Of a stretch of DNA of 64,000 nt, positions 60,703 through 64,000 are shown piece after piece. The notes below the pieces were generated by a model that was not told where the DNA came from, did not search any database, and saw only the letters and a list, made by a program, of their open reading frames with translations. The stretch lies in assembly GCF_000731315.1 (NCBI RefSeq), contig NZ_HG938353.1, positions 1,984,001 to 2,048,000 of the forward strand, written 5' to 3'. Both the position numbers and the translations under genes were made by a program. The DNA is from Neorhizobium galegae bv. orientalis str. HAMBI 540 (lineage in GTDB: Bacteria; Pseudomonadota; Alphaproteobacteria; Rhizobiales; Rhizobiaceae). Position 1 is the first letter of the stretch, and every line of letters starts with the position of its first letter.

Positions 60703-60913
60703 TAAATGCCTTCTTCATCTTTAAATTCAGGGCCAGACTCAGGCGTTTCCTGCCCGGAACTTCCCTTTTTTCACTATACAGCTAGACACCGACGACCCTT
60801 ACGGATCGAAGCTTCGGCCGCCACAATCTTCCTGAAACCGACGTTCCAGCCTTAGCTGAGAGTTTAGCGGTTTCGTGCTGACGCTTCATGAAAACTGCGC
60901 AAGCTGATCCAGC

Positions 60914-63900
60914 TCAATGGACGCCTTCCTCGCCATATTCTACTGACTCAACCGCGCTAACACTGAAGGTGGTTCGGTCAGCGACCTCATCAATGTCGAT
61001 GCTCAGTTCGCGAGCGAGTGCTGAGGCATATCTTAGTGGGTCCTGAATGCAGGTTAGCGTCGCTGTCGTGCGCGATGTGTCCGGAAACACAATCCGATAA
61101 ATGAAAAATCTCGACTTGACCTGCCTCGCGCAACGCGTCTCGTTTTCGGTAAGGCGCACGCCGCCAGATTTAACCTCGATAAACCGGGCAATCCGTCGGC
61201 GATCACCATCGAGCCTGAAAAGCTCAAACTCTTCTTGGCTTTGAAACGAGAGAACATCACATCCGAAGGCTGCGCTTCCCTGTAGATGAGCAACTTTCAA
61301 CGGGAAGCGTTTTTCGCTTTTCTCAAATAATACGGCCCATTCTTCTGCATCAACCGCTTTGAAGTTATCAACGTCACTTGACCAACCCGAGCTATAGTAG
61401 CCGCCACCACTACTGACACGGATGTCGAGTTTTCGCCCCGTCGCTGCAGAGGGTGGATTGGCAATAGTTTGCGCTGTCACAGCATCCGGAGATCGTCGCG
61501 CTTCATGCGAAGGCAAATTGCCACTTGGGGGCGTTGGCGTCATTGGGGTCGTTGGCGACCCGCTGGCAGTTGCGGACTCCGTTGGTAAGCCATTGCCATT
61601 GGGTGGGTTCGGCGGTGGATTCGGGTTCGGATTTTCGAGCAAAGTGAGATTAAATAAAACTGTATCAACAGGTTCGACTTGGTCTTCAAACAGCGCGTCC
61701 ACCTCTGCATCGGAAAAGTTTGGCAGCATGCGGTGAAGCAGTAGCCGTCTTGTCGAATCTTGCTCAGGAGAAAGCAGTTTTGTAAAATCTGCTCCGCTCT
61801 GTACTTCGAAAATGTCGGCGAGACCGTCGCCAATCGCCTCAGATGCTAACAATAGCAACTGTTGAGCATCCATCGTGTCGTCCACGATTACAATAAGTTG
61901 CTCATGCTCAATCAAATGAGACCACGCAGGAAGTTCGCCTCGATATGCCCCACCTCCCAAATTGATCTCGATATCAAGTTTTGAAACCGCTAACACCGAC
62001 AGGCGATCAAATCGACGAATCGCAGTGGCATCCGGCGCAATCAGTGATCTGTACGCGCGGATAAACGGCCGTGCGGAACTGAATCTGTGAGCAATCAAAT
62101 CCGTAGCTTGACGTGCCTCAAGCTTTGAAACGACGCTTACTACGAGACCCTGCCGACTGAGTGGGGCAACACAAAAACGATTGAACACATTTGTTGCATT
62201 TCGCCGAGTTGGAAGGTCAATCAAGGCAAGTTGATCTCGGGCCGTGGCCAGTAGCCCGTCTCGATCAGCATAGTAAGCGTCAGCCACCTTAACCCAAGCA
62301 AACTGACCCCTATGACGGCATTGAACATAGCCGCCTCTCTCGAACGAAGCTTTCTCTCTAGGAGCTTGATCCGCGCGAAAAATCTCGCGTTCCAGAATCT
62401 GCATGTAAAGGCGGCGGACCACATCAGGTTCCAGCCCTCGATCCTTAAGCTCGGTGAGCAGCGTAAACACTTGAGCTTCAGTGAGATCATCAATGTTGGT
62501 CGGAACCCCGACCGTTAAGAGCGCCCTCGCCCAAGCAGCATCGTCTAATCCGAGAGTATCCTCTGATCCTTCGGCAGGCCTCGTTGGCTGAGCGAAAACT
62601 CCCCGAAGCCGGGCTGCATCCCGCATAGTTTGGATTGGAGGCCGACGCTTCCCATCTGTGCACGAGAGCCAGGCAACATTCTTAATTTGCCAGCGAACCG
62701 GATCAGGTAAGGGGCCGTCGTAAGGTCGATAATTTGAGTTAGACCTCCTCGCCTGCAGCTTCAGTGAAAACGTCGCGGGACTGATCGCACTAAATCGAGG
62801 GTCTCTGGCGACCCACGCCAAAATGGAATCCCCATTCGCAGTGGCTAAAATGCCATCGAGCCGGTCAATCGTCTGCATTGCAAACTTGGCGGTGTGTGTC
62901 CAACTTAGTTCGCCACGCGGTATTGTTTGCATGGTGAAGCCGTCTGTCACCGTCACTTGCTCCGGGAGGGACGCTAAGACGGCGGCTCGCATGGACAAAG
63001 GCGTTTCTTGCATCACCATTCGAGGCCATCGATTTACTCCTATCCACTCATAGAAGGCCTGCAGCTCGTCTAAAATGAATAGGCTCGGATCAGCAGCCTC
63101 CAGAAGGACTTCAGGATGGCTGACGTAAAGCGCTTGATTGATCCGGCCTTCGAGACCATAGCTCTCCGACAGATGAACTTCGTCAGCGGCGCTCCAAGCG
63201 TTCGCTTGCGTGCGCACCTTGACGCGCAATTGCGGAAACTTTGGCCGGTTCTCACCTTCACGCCGATAAAGTCGTTGAAGAGTTTGTAGGGTCTCCGTTC
63301 GAACACTGTCCTCACTTCCTGGGTGCCGCGAGATCAACTCTTCAGCTTGTCTCACCAGTGAGCGTGTCACCCCGTCGAGATTGTATTCTTCGATATTGAA
63401 ATTCCGAAGTTTGGCGATGATGTCACGTCTCGATAATTCGAGCTTGCTCACGATCAGCTGCCAAAGCCCGGGGTGCATAAACCGCCTCTGGGCCCAACGG
63501 GGTAGCGTAGGCATTTTCGACCCTATGGGCGGAGGAAAACATGAATTCCTCTTGCCAAATGGGCGTTCACTCTCATCGATAAGAAAACTCCGGGAACCGG
63601 AGAACGAACTGCCTTGCTTGGCTAAGCCGACAATCACGTCGGCTCGCTCTTCAAGCGTCAGGTCCATCCTTGCCAGCTTCGACAAGGTGGCTCCGGTTTC
63701 AAGTTGAGAAACGCCGATCAACTGGAGCAGCGCTCTTTCTCTAAACGTTTTGCAGTTGGCCGACTTCGGAAACAAGCGAGGCGGAAAAAAGACACCATAG
63801 CCCTCGGGGCCAATATTCGTCTGTGAGGCATCGACGAAGCTTCCATCCAATGTCGGAATAACCGGGTATCTACCTGCTATGGAGTACAGATGTGTTTCGA

Positions 63901-64000
63901 ACACCTTCAGGGCGGGCGGAAACTCCCCCGACGCCGAAAGGTACCCGAGTGGCGCATTCATCCTTCCTGCTGAAACCAGGTCGGAGACCGCATGAGCATA
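60914..64000 (-). CDS. Very large sacsin-like/DUF3883 protein, C-terminal part (cut by right edge)
   Basis: The frame stays open from 60914 to the right edge, so the true start lies outside; an internal ATG at 63961 gives 1015 residues. The interior has segments such as RYPVIPTLDGSFVDAS and DLPTRRNATNVFNRFCVAPL, like the regions after the HSP90-type ATPase of sacsin/NOV-like defence proteins. A Pro/Asn-rich linker (ENPNPNPPPNPPNGNG) precedes a C-terminal DUF3883-like nuclease-fold domain: RFIEVKSGGVRLTENETRCA then KSRFFIYRIVFPD. The ATPase domain, if present, is outside. The family is inferred. Confidence 0.6.
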   Translation of the reverse strand, partial: YAHAVSDLVSAGRMNAPLGYLSASGEFPPALKVFETHLYSIAGRYPVIPTLDGSFVDASQTNIGPEGYGVFFPPRLFPKSANCKTFRERALLQLIGVSQLETGATLSKLARMDLTLEERADVIVGLAKQGSSFSGSRSFLIDESERPFGKRNSCFPPPIGSKMPTLPRWAQRRFMHPGLWQLIVSKLELSRRDIIAKLRNFNIEEYNLDGVTRSLVRQAEELISRHPGSEDSVRTETLQTLQRLYRREGENRPKFPQLRVKVRTQANAWSAADEVHLSESYGLEGRINQALYVSHPEVLLEAADPSLFILDELQAFYEWIGVNRWPRMVMQETPLSMRAAVLASLPEQVTVTDGFTMQTIPRGELSWTHTAKFAMQTIDRLDGILATANGDSILAWVARDPRFSAISPATFSLKLQARRSNSNYRPYDGPLPDPVRWQIKNVAWLSCTDGKRRPPIQTMRDAARLRGVFAQPTRPAEGSEDTLGLDDAAWARALLTVGVPTNIDDLTEAQVFTLLTELKDRGLEPDVVRRLYMQILEREIFRADQAPREKASFERGGYVQCRHRGQFAWVKVADAYYADRDGLLATARDQLALIDLPTRRNATNVFNRFCVAPLSRQGLVVSVVSKLEARQATDLIAHRFSSARPFIRAYRSLIAPDATAIRRFDRLSVLAVSKLDIEINLGGGAYRGELPAWSHLIEHEQLIVIVDDTMDAQQLLLLASEAIGDGLADIFEVQSGADFTKLLSPEQDSTRRLLLHRMLPNFSDAEVDALFEDQVEPVDTVLFNLTLLENPNPNPPPNPPNGNGLPTESATASGSPTTPMTPTPPSGNLPSHEARRSPDAVTAQTIANPPSAATGRKLDIRVSSGGGYYSSGWSSDVDNFKAVDAEEWAVLFEKSEKRFPLKVAHLQGSAAFGCDVLSFQSQEEFELFRLDGDRRRIARFIEVKSGGVRLTENETRCARQVKSRFFIYRIVFPDTSRTTATLTCIQDPLRYASALARELSIDIDEVADRTTFSVSAVESVEYGEEGVH

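Overview
The window looks like a chromosome segment of an alphaproteobacterium of the Rhizobiaceae (Rhizobium/Sinorhizobium/Shinella type). The evidence is high GC and strong G/C third positions in the first 42 kb, together with a typical set of rhizobial proteins: an entericidin lipoprotein, a DUF1127 protein, a BA14K protein, a PmtA-like phospholipid methyltransferase, GlxA-type AraC regulators and a fused SecDF. Assignment below family level is not possible from the sequence alone.

Region 1 (1-14.8 kb) is a one-carbon module for quaternary amines. A non-pyrrolysine MttB-family methyltransferase is divergent from a corrinoid protein (MtxC type). The corrinoid gene is followed on the + strand by a DUF1638 protein, a formyltransferase, a small 'virulence factor' domain protein, a pterin-type (methyl-THF) methyltransferase and a 2Fe-2S/ASKHA reductive activator of corrinoid proteins. 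A LysR gene, a DUF1127 protein, a GlxA/GbdR-like AraC regulator and a dimethylglycine/sarcosine dehydrogenase-type flavoprotein lie close by. The inferred route moves a methyl group from a betaine through cobalamin to tetrahydrofolate and oxidises the remaining N-methyls with the flavoprotein. A two-receiver response regulator and a degenerate GGDEF protein sit between the AraC gene and the dehydrogenase.

Region 2 (15-42 kb) is ordinary chromosome: a mechanosensitive channel, small membrane proteins, an FMN reductase, a FAD protein, a single-domain response regulator, a TerC-family protein, a His-rich cupin behind a structured leader, SecDF, a YqaA protein, a TetR gene next to a PmtA-like methyltransferase, an APC permease, a HAD phosphatase and an SDR. 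An operon then encodes an alpha/beta-hydrolase that has lost its catalytic residues plus an RND efflux adaptor and pump, divergent from a LysR gene. An MFS transporter, a formamidase/acetamidase and a BA14K protein finish the region.

Region 3 (42.2 kb to the right edge) is a genomic island. A displaced 45-bp 3' end of tRNA-Lys(CTT) marks the left attachment site, directly beside a tyrosine integrase and a HTH excisionase-like gene. Cargo: a double-HTH repressor divergent from a DUF6634 protein plus a soluble FtsH-like AAA/M41 protease plus a metallophosphoesterase; unknown proteins; the 24-codon C-terminal scar of a second FtsH-like protease; a complete type I restriction-modification operon (hsdMSR); a metallo-beta-lactamase-fold protein; a membrane-anchored protein; a HEPN/RES toxin-like protein; and a very large protein ending in a DUF3883-like nuclease domain, cut by the window edge. 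The island reads as a defence island. The DUF6634/AAA-protease/phosphoesterase cassette is its least explained part.
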